From the NCBI GenBank assembly GCA_026874595.1, contig CM049311.1:53571676-53635675 (forward strand): a stretch of DNA of 64,000 nt, read 5' to 3'. Positions within the stretch are counted from its first letter, which is position 1; every line of letters begins with the position of its first letter. Made by a program: the position numbers and the translations under genes. Below, piece after piece: positions 1 through 12,189 of this stretch. Source of the DNA: Sipunculus nudus (lineage: Eukaryota; Annelida; Sipuncula; Golfingiida; Sipunculidae). The notes beneath the pieces were generated by a model. That model was not told the DNA's origin. It saw only the letters and a list, made by a program, of their open reading frames with translations, and did not search any database.

Positions 1-187
1 AGCTGAGAAATGTCTAGGTTGTCTGAAATACTGCGTGTTTTTAATTTAGCGCAAATCTGGCTCCCGATAAAAATGTGAAAATTAAAACCCCGCTAACAAA
101 ACGACTTCTAGAGTACTTTCAAATATCCTGGTGAAATGCTGCCTTCCCAGATGTAGACTGGAACAGGGTACATATCAGGTGACCGAC

Positions 188-373
188 CTTTTGCATGGGT
201 GTTCCCCAGAAGTCGTTCCAGAACAGGTTGCTGATTGGTGTGTTAGGTCGCAAGTCCTTGTTGTCTTTGATGGCCGACATGTCATCAAAAACAAACCCGC
301 ATCCCAAGCTGTTCCAGTAGCACAGCACAACCACCATAAGCACCAGCGCGGAGTGTGCTAATCCATGCTCCAT
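188..373 (-). CDS. TMTC3: First coding exon of a TMTC-family gene (TMTC3-like)
   Basis: This exon encodes 62 residues: a start Met, a hydrophobic signal-anchor or first transmembrane segment (about residues 8-24), then the TMTC signature with the segment [19 protein letters not shown] and, near the end, [12 protein letters not shown] proteins are ER multipass membrane proteins with C-terminal TPR repeats that O-mannosylate cadherins; the paired Asp of FDD lies in the first lumenal loop and fits the acidic motif of GT-C glycosyltransferases. The exon ends in phase 0 at AAG|GTCGGT, a GT donor of moderate quality. The rest of the gene lies to the left of the window. The ATG has G at -3 and G at +4, a strong Kozak context. 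The exon starts inside the last unit of the 55-bp minisatellite (acceptor AG at 382-383), so its 5' UTR and first six codons are repeat-derived sequence, or the source of the repeat. The NDFWGTPM segment favours TMTC3 over TMTC1, 2 or 4, but that choice comes from memory of the family. Confidence 0.85.
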
Positions 374-3300
374 GGCTCAGGCTGCAACACAAACAATACC
401 TGTTATAATATGCTAATCCATGCTCCATGGCTCAGGCTGCAACACAAACAATATCTCTTATAATATGCTAATCCATGCTCCATGGCTCAGGCTGCAACAC
501 AAACAATACCTCTTATAATATGCTAATCCATGCCACATGGCTCAGGCTGCAACACAAACAATACCTCTTATAATATGCTAATCCATGCTCCATGGCTCAG
601 GCTGTAATACAAACAATACCTGTTATAATATGCTAATCCATGCTCCATGGCTCAGGCTGCAACACAAACAATACCTGTTACAGTATGCTAATTCATGCTC
701 CATGGCTCAGGCTGCAACACAAACAATACCTGTTATAATATGCTAATCCATGCTCCATGGCTCAGGCTGTAATACAAACAATACCTGTTATAATATGCTA
801 ATCCATGCTCCATGGCTCAGGCTGCAACACAAACAATACCTGTTACAGTATGCTAATTCATGCTCCATGGCTCAGGCTGCAACACAAACAATACCTGTTA
901 TAATATGCTAATCCATGCTCCATGGCTCAGGCTGCAACACAAACAATTCCTGTGATATTATGCTAATCCATGCTACATGGCTCAGGCTGCAACACAAACA
1001 ATACCTGTTATAATATGCTAATCCATGCTCCATGGCTCAGGCTGCAACACAAACAATACCTGTTATAATATGCTAATCCATGCTCCATGGCCCTGGCTGC
1101 AACACAAACAATACCTGTTATAATATGCTAATCCATGCTCCATGGCCCTGGCTGCAACACAAACAATACCTGTTATAATATGCTAATCCATGCTCCATGG
1201 CTCAGGCTGTAATACAAACAATACCTGTTATATTATGCTAATCCATGCTCCATGGCCCTGGCTGCAACACAAACAATACCTGTTATAATATGCTAATCCA
1301 TGCTCCATGGCTCAGGCTGCAACACAAACAATACCTGTTATAATATGCTAATCCATGCTCCATGGCCCTGGCTGCAACACAAACAATACCTCTTATAATA
1401 TGCTAATCCATGCTCCATGGCTCAGGCTGTAATACAAACAATACCTGTTATATTATGCTAATCCATGCTCCATGGCTCAGGCTGCAACACAAACAATTCC
1501 TGTTATAATATGCTAATCCATGCTCCATGGCTCAGGCTGCAACACAAACAATACCTCTTATAATATGCTAATCCATGCTCCATGGCTCAGGCTGCAACAC
1601 AAACAATACCTCTTATAATATGCTAATCCATGCTCCTTGGCTCAGGCTGTAATACAAACAATACCTGTTATATTATGCTAATCCATGCTCCATGGCTCAG
1701 GCTGCAACACAAACAATACCTCTTATAATATGCTAATCCATGCTCCATGGCTCAAGCTGCAACACAAACAATACCTCTTATAATATGCTAATCCATGCTC
1801 CATGGCTCAGGCTGCAACACAAACATTACCTCTTATAATATGCTAATCCATGCTCCATGGCTCAGGCTGCAACACAAACAATACCTGTTATAATATGCTA
1901 ATTCATGCTACATGGCTCAGGCTGCAACACAAACAATACCTGTTATAATAAGCTAATCCATGCTCCATGGCTCAGGCTGCAACACAAACAATACCTGTTA
2001 TAATATGCTAATCCATGCTCCATGGCTCAAGCTGCAACACAAACAATACCTGTTATAATATGCTAATCCATGCTACATGGCTCAGGCTGTAATACAAACA
2101 ATACCTGTTATAATATGCTAATCCATGCCACATGGCTCAGGCTGTAATACAAACAATTCCTGTTATAATATGCTAATCCATGCCACATGGCTCAGGCTGT
2201 AATACAAACAATTCCTGTTATAATATGCTAATCCATGCTCCATGGCCCTGGCTGCAACACAAACAATACCTGTTATATTATGCTAATCCATGCTCCATGG
2301 CTCAGGCTGCAACACAAACAATACCTGTTATAATATGCTAATCCATGCTCCATGGCTCAGGCTGCAACACAAACAATACCTCTTATAATATGCTAATCCA
2401 TGCTCCATGGCTCAGGCTGCAACACAAACAATACCTCTTATAATATGCTTATCCATGCTCCATGGCTCAGGCTGCAACACAAACAATACCTGTTATAATA
2501 TGCTAATTCATGCTACATGGCTCAGGCTGCAACACAAACAATACCTGTTATAATAAGCTAATCCATGCTCCATGGCTCAGGCTGCAACACAAACAATACC
2601 TGTTATAATATGCTAATCCGTGCTCCATGGCTCAGGCTGTAATACAAACAATACCTGTTATAATATGCTAATCCATGCCACATGGCTCAGGATGTAATAC
2701 AAACAATTCCTGTTATAATATGCTAATCCATGCTCCATGGCTCAGGCTGCAACACAAACAATACCTGTTATAATATGCTAATCCATGCTCCATGGCTCAG
2801 GCTGTAATACAAACAATACCTGTTATAATATGCTAATCCATGCCACATGGCTCAGGCTGTAATACAAACAATTCCTGTTATAATATGCTAATCCATGCTC
2901 CATGGCTCAGGCTGTAACACAAACAATACCTGTTATAATATGCTAATCCATGCCACATGGCTCAGGCTGTAATACAAACAATTCCTGTTATAATATGCTA
3001 ATCCATGCTCCATGGCTCAGGCTGCAACACAAACAATACCTGTTATAATATGCTAATCCATGCTCCATGGCTCAGGCTGTAATACAAACAATACCTGTTA
3101 TAATATGCTAATCCATGCCACATGGCTCAGGCTGTAATACAAACAATTCCTGTTATAATATGCTAATCCATGCTCCATGGCTCAGGCTGTAATACAAACA
3201 ATACCTGTTATAATATGCTAATCCATGCTCCATGGCTCAGGCTGCAACACAAACAATACCTGTTATAATATGCTAATTCATGCTACATGGCTCAGGCTGC

Positions 3301-3464
3301 AACACAAACAATACCTGTTATAATATGCTAATCCATGCTCCATGGCTCAGGCTGCAACACAAACAATACCTCTTATAATATGCTAATCCATGCTACATGG
3401 CTCAGGCTGCAACACAAACAATACCTGTTATAATATGCTAATCCATGCTCCATGGCTCAGGCTG
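356..3464. repeat. 55-bp minisatellite, 56 full units plus a 29-bp partial unit
   Basis: The unit begins TGCTAATCCATGCTCCATGG and is exactly 55 bp. Sampled unit starts at 356, 411, 961, 2281 and 3436 all fall in register, so I see no net insertion or deletion over 3.1 kb. Variation is by substitution only and falls into shared haplotype blocks: GCAACAC or GTAATAC, CTCAGG or CCCTGG, TGCTCC, TGCTAC or TGCCAC, and CTCTTA or CTGTTA. On the minus strand each unit is 29 nt of 3' intron end (branch-point-like TATAAC, T-rich run, AG) plus 26 nt of exon start with the TMTC ATG. Both common variants keep the acceptor, as TTGCAG or TTACAG. The length of 55 is not a multiple of 3, so an unspliced read-through shifts frame at each unit. 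Confidence 0.95.
382..410 (-). promoter_or_regulatory. 3' splice site of the TMTC start exon
   Basis: On the minus strand this reads TATTATAAC (branch-point-like, A at 403), then a T-rich run ending TTGTGTTGCAG, with the AG at 382-383 about 21 nt from the branch A. The exon then begins with 8 nt of 5' UTR and the ATG at 373. This copy is the most downstream of 57 nearly identical copies, and the only one whose ATG opens into the real TMTC frame without an intervening repeat ATG. Confidence 0.6.
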
Positions 3465-4460
3465 GATGGTCTCCTCTGGTCTGACATGGTCTAATCAAAA
3501 CTTTAATAGAAGCTACAATTTTTGGCCAATTTCCTTCAGCTTTCAAAACTAACAAGCTGAAATCCTTATGTGTACATGATATGAAAATTATATCAACAGT
3601 GCTTACAGAAAACAAAAATGCCATGGTCAAAGTTGAACAACATTTAAGGTACTGATTTTATATTTATGCTAATAACTTATAAAATTTAAAAAAATTTAAG
3701 GTATACAATTGAATTTTGATTAAATAATGTTATATCCCTGACAAATAATCTCTAGCTACAGCAATTCTCATGTTAAGGGAGTAAATATATTTCTTGTTTT
3801 TTTTTACAAGTGCATTTTGTTCGGGCCCTTAACTTAAAGAGCCTCCAACTAGTGTGTTGCACAAGTGATGCTAATATAATAAATTTTCTGCACTCTACTT
3901 GTCCTAGTGGTATGAAAGTTGTAAACAGACTGAGTAATGCGTTGTCTAAAATGCCTGTTTTGTCCTACGTGGCTTGTTGTTTCCCCTAGCACAATACTAT
4001 TCTGGTTTGAAAATGACGAAATAGCCTTTCAAAACAGCGCTTATCTTAAGTGCCAATAATCCTGTCGTACACCCAATCCTGTTTTAGCATACAAGTTTCA
4101 AAGTCACAGCAAATGTCAGATACATGGTTTTCTAGCAGAGTTAAATAGAATAAGACACCTTTGACAGGTATGTTTAATTTTCACTGCAAGTTGAGAATGA
4201 TCTTTTAAAATAATTACACAATACTGACATCATATCTGGCATGTGCATAGCGAATGTATAGAAAAATATTTATATTATATATGATCAAAGTCAGATCAGT
4301 GGTTTTGATATTAGGCAGTCTTGAAATGTAACAATGGGTTTTTAATTGAAAATTGAAGTTTTTCCTTAATATCTCGAGGGAATAAAGTCCTAGTGACCTA
4401 ATTCTTAGCATGGTAGGGTATTTCGGGGACATGTAAATGTATGCCAAATTTTGAGAGCCT
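3465..4460. repeat. Dispersed repeat family A, copy 1
   Basis: This copy shares long stretches with 4540-4992 plus 7373-7650 and with 52740-53420. Shared landmarks are CCATGGTCAAAGTTG, then AAGGTACTGATTTTAT, a run CTCATGTTAAGGGAGTAAA, and GATATTAGGCAGTC. About 370 bp (roughly 3830-4200) has no match in the other copies and may be an insertion or a divergent middle. Short reading frames in it are not conserved between copies and look noncoding. Confidence 0.7.
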
Positions 4461-4539
4461 AGAGCTGGCCTGAGTAGCTGTGAAGCAGAGCTCTAGCAAA
4501 CTGCATAACACTAGCTTGATGTAAAAAATACTTGACATG

Positions 4540-7500
4540 GTGCTTGAGAACTTAAATAAAATCTACAGTTTTTGATCAGCTGGTGTAAATTTTTTTATGT
4601 TAACAGATGGAATGCTTATGAAAACATGCTCTGAAAATTAAATCCACAGCAGTTACGGGAAAAAACGTGCCATGGTTAAATTTGGGCAAAATATAAGGTA
4701 CTGATTTTATATTTATACAACTAACTTAAAATATTTACAAATTTCTTATCAAATTTTCATATAAAATTGAATCTTGATTGAATAAAATTATATCCCTGAA
4801 AGAAAGTCTCTTGCTTCAGCAATTCTCATGTTAAGGGAGTAAAAATATTTCCTATTTTTTTACAAAGTGCATAATGTTCCGGCCTATAACTTAAAAATTT
4901 TACACCATACTGACATAATTTCTTGTATGTATATAGGAAATATATGGAGGAATATGTATATGAAATATGATCAAAATCAGATAAGTGGTTTTTAGCTCAG
5001 CTGACTTTCAGTCATGCTGAGCTATAGCGATCACTCTTTGTCCTTTGTCCTTCTGTCCGTCTGTCTGTCTGTCTGTCTGTTAACTGGGCACAAATCATAA
5101 CCGCTAGACCTAGAATCTTGTAACTTGACATTCTGAGAGGTCGATAAAGAATCTCCTTGGAAACCAGAAATTAGGTCTCTGTTACCCATATCCTTCAAGC
5201 TATGGGGCCCCAAAGTACTCCCCAGAATAGTCAAAAATTTCATACAAAAACTTCAATATCTCATTAACTACATCACTGATGGTCATGATTTTTGGCATAC
5301 ATATTAATCATGAGATGTTCCATCAGTTTCTGCAGACTGGTGGCCCCATCTGTATTTTTCGATTTTTTGGGAATTGTTTTCTCTATTTTTGAGACCTTTA
5401 AAATGTGAACATCTGTTAACAGGGCACAAATCGTAAAGACTGGACCTAGAATCTTCATTCTTGAAACAGTGAGAGACCTATGAAAAGTCTCCATGGAAAC
5501 CTGAAATACAGTCTCTGTTACACATATCATTTGAGCTATGGGGCTCCAAATTACCCTCCAGAATAATGGAAAATTTCATACAAAAACTTCAGTATCTCAT
5601 TAACTACAACACTGATGGTCATGATTTTTTACATACATATTGATCAAGAGGTGTTCCATCAGTTCCTGCAGACTGGTGGAACCACCGGTATTATTTTCAA
5701 ATTTTTACAATTTTTCTTCTTTATTTTTGAGACCTTAAAGGATGTAGTTATCTGTCAACAGGGTACAAATCGTAATGACTGGACCTAGAATCTTCATTCT
5801 TGACACACAGGGAGACCCATGAAAAGTCTCCATGGAAACCTGAAATTAGGTCTCTGTTACCCATATTCTTTGAGCTAAGGTACTCCAAAGTGCAGCTCAG
5901 AATAATGGAAAATTTGATACAAAAGCTGAAGTATCTGAACAACTAATGCAGAGATCACCATAATTGTTTGCATGGATATTGATCATGGAGTGTTTCATCA
6001 GTTTCTGCAGACTGGTGGCACCACCTGTATTTGTTCTGTTTTTTTACGAATTTTTTTTCTCCATTTTTGAGACCTATAAAGATATGAACATCTGTTAATA
6101 GGGCACAAATAATAACAACTGGACCTAGAATCTTCATTCTTTGCACACAGGGAGACCTATGAAAAGTCTTCATGGAAACCTGAAATTAGGTCTCTGTTAC
6201 CCATATCCTTTAAGCTGTATGGCTCCAAAATACCCCCGAGAATAATGAAAAATTTGATACAAAAACTGAAGTATCTGAACAACTAATGCAGAGATCACCA
6301 TGATTCTCTGCATGGATATTGATCATGAGGTGTCCCATAAGTTTCTGCAGACTGGGTGCGCCACCTCTATTTTTTTTAAATTTTTATGAATTTTTTTCTC
6401 TATTTTTGAGACCTTTAAAGATGTGGTTATCTGTCAACACTTTACTAATCGTAACAACTGGACCTAGAATCTTCATTCTTGTCATGCAAGGAGGCCCATG
6501 AAAAGTGTCTGTGGAAATCTGAAATTAGGTCTCTGTTTCCCATATCCTTCAAGCTATAGGACTCTGAAGTATCCCTCAGAATAATGGACAATTTGATACA
6601 AAAGCTGAAGTATCTGAACAACTAATGCAGAGATCACCATGATTCTTTGCATGGATATTGATTATGGGTCTCTGTTTCCCATATCCTTCAAGCTATAGGA
6701 CTCTGAAGTATCCCTCAGAATAATGGACAATTTGATACAAAAGCTGAAGTATCTGAACAACTAATGCAGAGATCACGATGATTCTTTGCATGGATATTGA
6801 TTATGGGGTGTTTCATCAGTTTCTGCAGACTCGTGGTGCCACCTATATTTTATTCAATTTTTCTAAATTTTTGTTCTCTATTTTTGAGACCTTTAAGGAT
6901 GCTGTCATTTGTCAACGTGGCACAAATTGTAACAACTGGACCTAGAATCTTCATTCTTGTCATGCAAGGAGGCCCATGAAAAGTGTCTGTGGAACCCTGA
7001 AATTAGGTCTCTGTTACCCATATCCTTCAAGCTATAGGACTCCGAAGTATCCCTCAGAATAATGGAAAATTTGATACAAAAGCTGAAGTATCTGAACAAT
7101 TAATGCAGAGATCACTATGATTCTTTGCATGGATATTGACCATTAAGTGTTTTTATTAGTTTCTGCAGACTGGTGGAGCCACCTGTATTTTTTTTAAAGT
7201 TTATGCATTTTTTCTCTATTTTTGAGATATATAAATACAGACACAATCTTGGCCTGTTGGTTTATCTGTTTGATGCTTCAGTTGAATGGGTATATACTAC
7301 CATTCAGATGATAAAATTTCCTTTTGCGAATCTCTTCCCAGTCAGCTGAGCGTCATGACCCATGGGTCACTTGTTATATTAAGCAGCCATGAAGTTTAAC
7401 ATTGGTTTTTAATGGAAAATTAAGGTTGTTCCTTAATAACTTGTAGGAATGAATTCCTAGTGACCCAATTTTTGGTATGGAAGGAGATTCTGGGGACATC

Positions 7501-7650
7501 TAACTGTATGTAAAATGATGAATTGGTAGGTCTAACAGTTTTAAAACGTGCCCTGTTAATGGCAAGTAAGCTGGACAGACAACAGACAAAGGACCATAAC
7601 TATAGCTCAGATGACTTATGGTCAGCTGAGCTAATAATACATTATTGGAA
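4540..7650. repeat. Dispersed repeat family A, copy 2, split by an insertion
   Basis: The left arm (4540-4992) and right arm (7373-7650) align to one continuous copy at 52740-53420. The break falls between GTGGTTTT and ATATTAAGCAG, where the uninterrupted copies read GTGGTTTTGATATTAGGCAG. The right end has the family's terminal near-palindrome, TATAGCTCAGATGACTTATG followed by GTCAGCTGAGCTA. Confidence 0.7.
4993..7372. mobile_element. Hairpin-ended modular element with six ~340-bp tandem modules
   Basis: The left end folds as an imperfect hairpin (TAGCTCAGCTGAC...CATGCTGAGCTA), followed by a (CTGT)n run. The right end holds GTCAGCTGAGC, an inverted match to the left end, and the 14-bp palindrome TGACCCATGGGTCA. 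Between them, modules start at about 5079, 5415, 5754, 6094, 6433 and 6911 (spacings 336, 339, 340, 339, 478), each with GGGCACAAAT-like and GGACCTAGAATCTTCATTCT-like blocks. The long fifth spacing is explained by a ~139-bp internal duplication (about 6530-6805). No transposase is visible, so it is presumably nonautonomous. The superfamily is unknown. Confidence 0.65.
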
Positions 7651-8945
7651 TATTCAACTCAGACAGCCCACACTTCCATTATATGACAAACAGAATATTA
7701 TTTCACCTGAGTGCGTGTTTGTTAAAAATTCCAGTGAGGCTAAATTAGGCCTATGTTAGCCACAACTGGGTCTAGGCCTATGGGTTCTCCCAGTATCCAC
7801 TCAGAAAACTCAATTAAAAACAAAAAACATATACACACACACACACATATATATATAAATAATATATATATACATATATATATATGTAGATAATAGTTTG
7901 CACATTATCTATGTATTGCACTGATTAAAATAAAGGAACTGGAAAGATTTATTATTTGGATTAGGTATTCACTATTAAAAATTAAAATAGATATAGATAA
8001 ATATATATATTAAACTAGATACAGATATTTTTACCTGCACAAAATTCCCAGTACCATACATTACATATTGCATAAATTATCATGCATTGTTTATATCAGG
8101 GTTGCCAGCAACCAACTCTGAAAAAAAAATTCACTGGCTTTTCCCTGACTGTTCCCAAATTCAGTTGGTTTTAAAGGATAATGACCTTGCAAATTTTAAA
8201 TGTGGTCTCAAAAAGTCATTTTACAGCCAACCAAATGCAAAAGTTCTTCGGATATATGTATGGAACACAGGAATCACACATCAGATCCTGTCTTTTTTGG
8301 TATTTCTAAGAATTAGAATTGGTCCATCATTAAATGTTGGTGTTATATGATGAGCATCCATACTCTGCATCATCAACCTAAGCTTTTAATACAAAAATAC
8401 CTGATAATGGACTGCTATTGCTATCACTGGTTCACTCTATTCTGTTTTCAGTTTGCTTCCTTTCAAAAACTGCCTGGAAATATACTGTATCTGTTTGCTT
8501 ACAGATACCACAAAATGAACCCCTAATTAATCCCAATATGGGTACATTGATACACTAAAAATTATAATAACAAAAGGTCTTTTTCTGGTTATAATATTGA
8601 TCTGTCCAAAATGTCCTCCCTTGCAAAAAGGCCTGTCTGAAACGTCCTAGTCCAGAATGTCCTAGTCTGGAACATCTGTGTCCGAAATGTCAGTCCACCC
8701 AATAAAGTCAGATAAAATAAAAAAAATACAGTACTTTCCAACATAACATATACATCCCACACTGCTTCACAATGAACAAGCTGATATTGTGTCATCAATA
8801 AGAGAATGGGCTGATGCAAGTATTAAGATTTAATTTCTGCTTGTATAAAAATTCATGGAAGTTCATGTGAATCATCAAGCACACCAATGTGTATGCTTAG
8901 CTGCTGAAAGCAACATCAGACACAGTAATTGTACTGTCTGATTTT
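7651..8945. other. Noncoding AT-rich spacer with microsatellite
   Basis: It holds a (CA)n/(TA)n microsatellite at about 7830-7890 and a degenerate 15-bp repeat at about 8605-8700 (CCTAGTCCAGAATGT-like units, five or so). The open frame at 8087-8350 shows no splice sites or recognisable domain. I see no gene here. Confidence 0.5.
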
Positions 8946-10685
8946 CAGGGCTGAGGTAATTGAAAATGTAATTGTAATTTAATGTAATTAATTACATGAT
9001 ATCATGTAACTGAAATTAACTTGTATTTTAACATATTTTAAATGGCAGTTAATTGTAATTGTAATTAATTACTTTGAAAAATACACTGTAATTTGAATTA
9101 CTTGACAATTACACTTAAATCAAATAATCAGCCTGAAGTCAGACAAACAAACATGTATATTGCTACATAGTAGTCATTGCTGTTGATCCCTAACTGGCCA
9201 AGTTTCATCTTAGCTGTGTGTTTCAACCTTATCCCTAACAATGTTTCTGGGGAGGGTTTCTGTGTGACTCCCCCCCCCCCCCAAGTTAATTTGAAGTAGC
9301 CCTCTGCTTGTGTACTGCCTGTCTGCAATCATCCTGGCTGCATTCATCCAGTCTATCTGTTGGTCATCCAGAAACATCTTAAGGGGCTGGTTGCATTGTT
9401 TTGATTGTAAGAACATGTCTTCATGGAATGTACCTAGTAGATATGATGGCAGTGGCCTGTATGTTTACAGCTTATAATTGACAAGGTTTCCTGTGAGGGT
9501 TTCTGTAGGACTTCACCCTGACAATAGAGCACCCCTCTTCTCTTGTTCTGTCTGACTGCAAAATGTCCAGGTTACAGCAGTTCATCCAGAAACATCAAGA
9601 AGGGCTGGTTGCATTGTGTTTGGACTGCAATGACCTATCAGTGACCAGGGAATTGGTAATGACCAGTGATATAAAGACAATAGAGTCATCATTAGCTTTT
9701 GGGACCAAAGGGAGAACAATGTCAAACTCCCAAGGATAAGTAACTTTCAGTATCAGTAGGCAAATTGTTTAGGCTATACAGACGTTCCATGAATGACACT
9801 ACTTTTCAGATTTTGTTAATGATAAAGTGCAACCAACAGTTTGATAACATATCATAGATATGCACAAAATAGACAATCATTTAATGGAACCAAGCAAAGC
9901 AAGTACATCCTTTTATTTTTGTATTTAGCAACCACATTATACAGTGTTATGAACCATGACATGTTAAATCATTTTATATGCTCCTGAGGCAGCAGAAATC
10001 TTGCACTTCTAAAGAAGCTACTAATTTTCCCCCTGTCTGCTTTGACTGTTTAGGATGCACTTAAACACCAGGTGGTGGGCCTGTCTGCTGAAAATAACTG
10101 CTGATGTGAGAAGCAGCCAACCAAATGCCAGTCAACAAACACTCAACAGGCATCAGGCTCCACCCAAAAAACACCAATGGGACCATTTCCTTTGAGCCTG
10201 TGGCCTGTTCAAATGGTTGCCTGGGCGATGAGCTGTCACTCAAAATGAAATAAACAACATTGGCTCCGTGTATTCCTTGCTTGGTAAACCATTTTGTCTT
10301 TAAGCACAGGGTTTCATCTGATGGGACAAAAATACAGTGCTCCCCTCTGGTGTAGCGATTCAGAATGCGAGATCAAAACAAACAGTGCTTGAAACAATAT
10401 ATGTAGTAGGCCATTAGGTAACGGGGCTGTATAAAGAGTGTAATCATTTTAATGTAAATAAAGTTCACTTTTGTGTTCAGTTTCAGTATTCTAATTGTCC
10501 AAGTATTTTACAATAAAGTAGTTAAAAGTAATTGAAATGTAATTCATCTACTTTTCATAACAATTGTAGTTGTAATTAATTACATTTGCAAATCTATGTA
10601 ATCATAATTGTAATTGTAATTTGACATTTTTAAATTAATTATAATTGTAATTAATTACATTTGGATGTAATTGACCTCAGCCCTG
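8946..10685. mobile_element. Nonautonomous hAT-type DNA transposon
   Basis: The left terminus is CAGGGCTGAGGTAATTG and the right terminus is its inverted match CAATTNACCTCAGCCCTG (that is, ATTGACCTCAGCCCTG). Subterminal regions of roughly 170 bp at both ends are packed with TAATTGTAATT motifs, inverted with respect to each other. Flanking bases are CTGATTTT on the left (8938-8945) and CTGACTTT on the right (10686-10693), an 8-bp target duplication with one mismatch. A CAG...CTG terminus plus an 8-bp duplication is diagnostic of hAT. The 1.74-kb body has no transposase. It contains an internal duplication (about 9230-9420 against 9490-9610, sharing CATCCAGAAACATC and GGCTGGTTGCATTGT), which may be captured sequence. 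Confidence 0.85.
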
Positions 10686-10693
10686 CTGACTTT

Positions 10694-12060
10694 TGCCAGT
10701 AAAATGGGCATTCCCTCGAGAGTACAATAGGCAGTAGCCATATAACCTAGAGGACTGGGTTCGGGTGCCTTTGATGCTGGGCATTTATCCATCGTGTAAC
10801 TGTGTATTATAGTTAGGCAGATATCAGGAAGTGGAAGAGTCAACGGATCCACTGCATATAGCATGGCATATATTTCAGAAACTCTCCCTGTATGGATATC
10901 AGGCTCAATATATGACAGTGCCTAATACTAGTAATAATAATAATACTGAGACCAATTAATTAAATTGGGCATTGATCTGTTCTATAATTGTTCCCCAGAT
11001 TCTCTAGTCATTCCTAAAGATGGCATCTAAAACATACAAAACACATAAAGGGGGAAAAAATTGAATTTAGGAGTATAATGATTTTACTTTAATGCATAGC
11101 ATATGAGCTGATAAGCAGATAAGAACAGGCAATTATTATGCTCCCTATTATCGCTCACCCACCAGCTTCCACGCTTACCGATGATATTTTTCCTCTTTCC
11201 CCTTCTAGAATTTTTCTACAGACATAACACACTTGTCCATTGTCGGGTACTACACTTTCCCTCGTCAGGATCTGGCTCCCGGATTCACAAAAACAATAAA
11301 TTTAGTGACCGGCTTCTCTGTTTACTGGCACTGGCCTGGTTGACACCTGAAAAGAATATATTGTAGGGCTGTTCCACAAGAAAGTGTAAGTCAACAAGAT
11401 GGGCGTGGCATCGTGCAGGCAGGTTGATTTAAGTGTTAAGTACCCCATAGTGTGCGGAGTCGGGGGGGGGGGATATAGAAAGTACTGTTACTGCTTATTT
11501 ATGGAATGGAATTCTTTATATAAGAGGATTTTTATGGTTTTTGTTGTTGTTTTTTTCTTGTTGATCACTGATTAGGCCTATTATAAGGTCTGACCTGGAA
11601 AACATATGAAAATCTCTCAGTCTGGATCTAATATATTACTCAGTATAAGAAAATGCAAAACAAATCTTGGAAGCAAACAGCATTAACTAGCTTCAGCGAA
11701 CCCAACTAAAGTAATTATTTTTTAATCGGGGGCCCGGGGGGGTGGATTTATCCTTTTATTATAATTTGCAATGAAAGATTCATATATGATCAGGACAATA
11801 TGATTATAACAGAATTGCTTTGTTAAACAGGCAAAAACACATCACAACAAGACTAATTTTATTTTATTTTATTTTATTCAAAGAAATGTCTAAACGGCTG
11901 GAGCTTAACACTGGTAAATTTCTACTGACAATCATAGTATGGGTACGTTTATATTTGATACGAGGGGTCAAAATTTACGCAGTGCCTGAGAAACTAACCT
12001 TTAGGACTAATATTCACAAAGTTTTGTTATCATTATGGATACTTATCTCCAAAAAAGATT
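10694..12060. other. Noncoding spacer
   Basis: There are short homopolymer runs (poly-G near 11461 and 11746) and a TTTTA pentanucleotide stretch near 11855. Short open frames (11181-11366, 11820-12065) show no domain or convincing splice context. Nothing else is recognisable. Confidence 0.4.
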
Positions 12061-12189
12061 GCTAGATTTATTCTTGGCACCGCAGGTGCCATAGTATCCC
12101 GAGACAATTATCCCCCCCCCCCCTTTAAGAAAAGGCCCCCCATCTTCAGCAACAATTAATATCAGACCACACTCATAGAAAAGGTCACT

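Noticed and set aside
131-361. Plus-strand frame opposite the TMTC exon
   Set aside because: It is the antisense shadow of the conserved TMTC coding sequence.
356-3464. CRISPR-like regular array
   Set aside because: The units are contiguous with no unique spacers, and the locus is in an animal gene; it is a minisatellite.
4993-7372. Helitron
   Set aside because: The 3' palindrome followed by CTTGT resembles a Helitron end, but CTRRT is not met, no 5' TC start is clear and the A|T target rule does not fit.
8087-8350. 87-codon plus-strand frame as an exon
   Set aside because: It starts in a repeat-like stretch with a poly-A interruption, and shows no convincing splice sites or family match.
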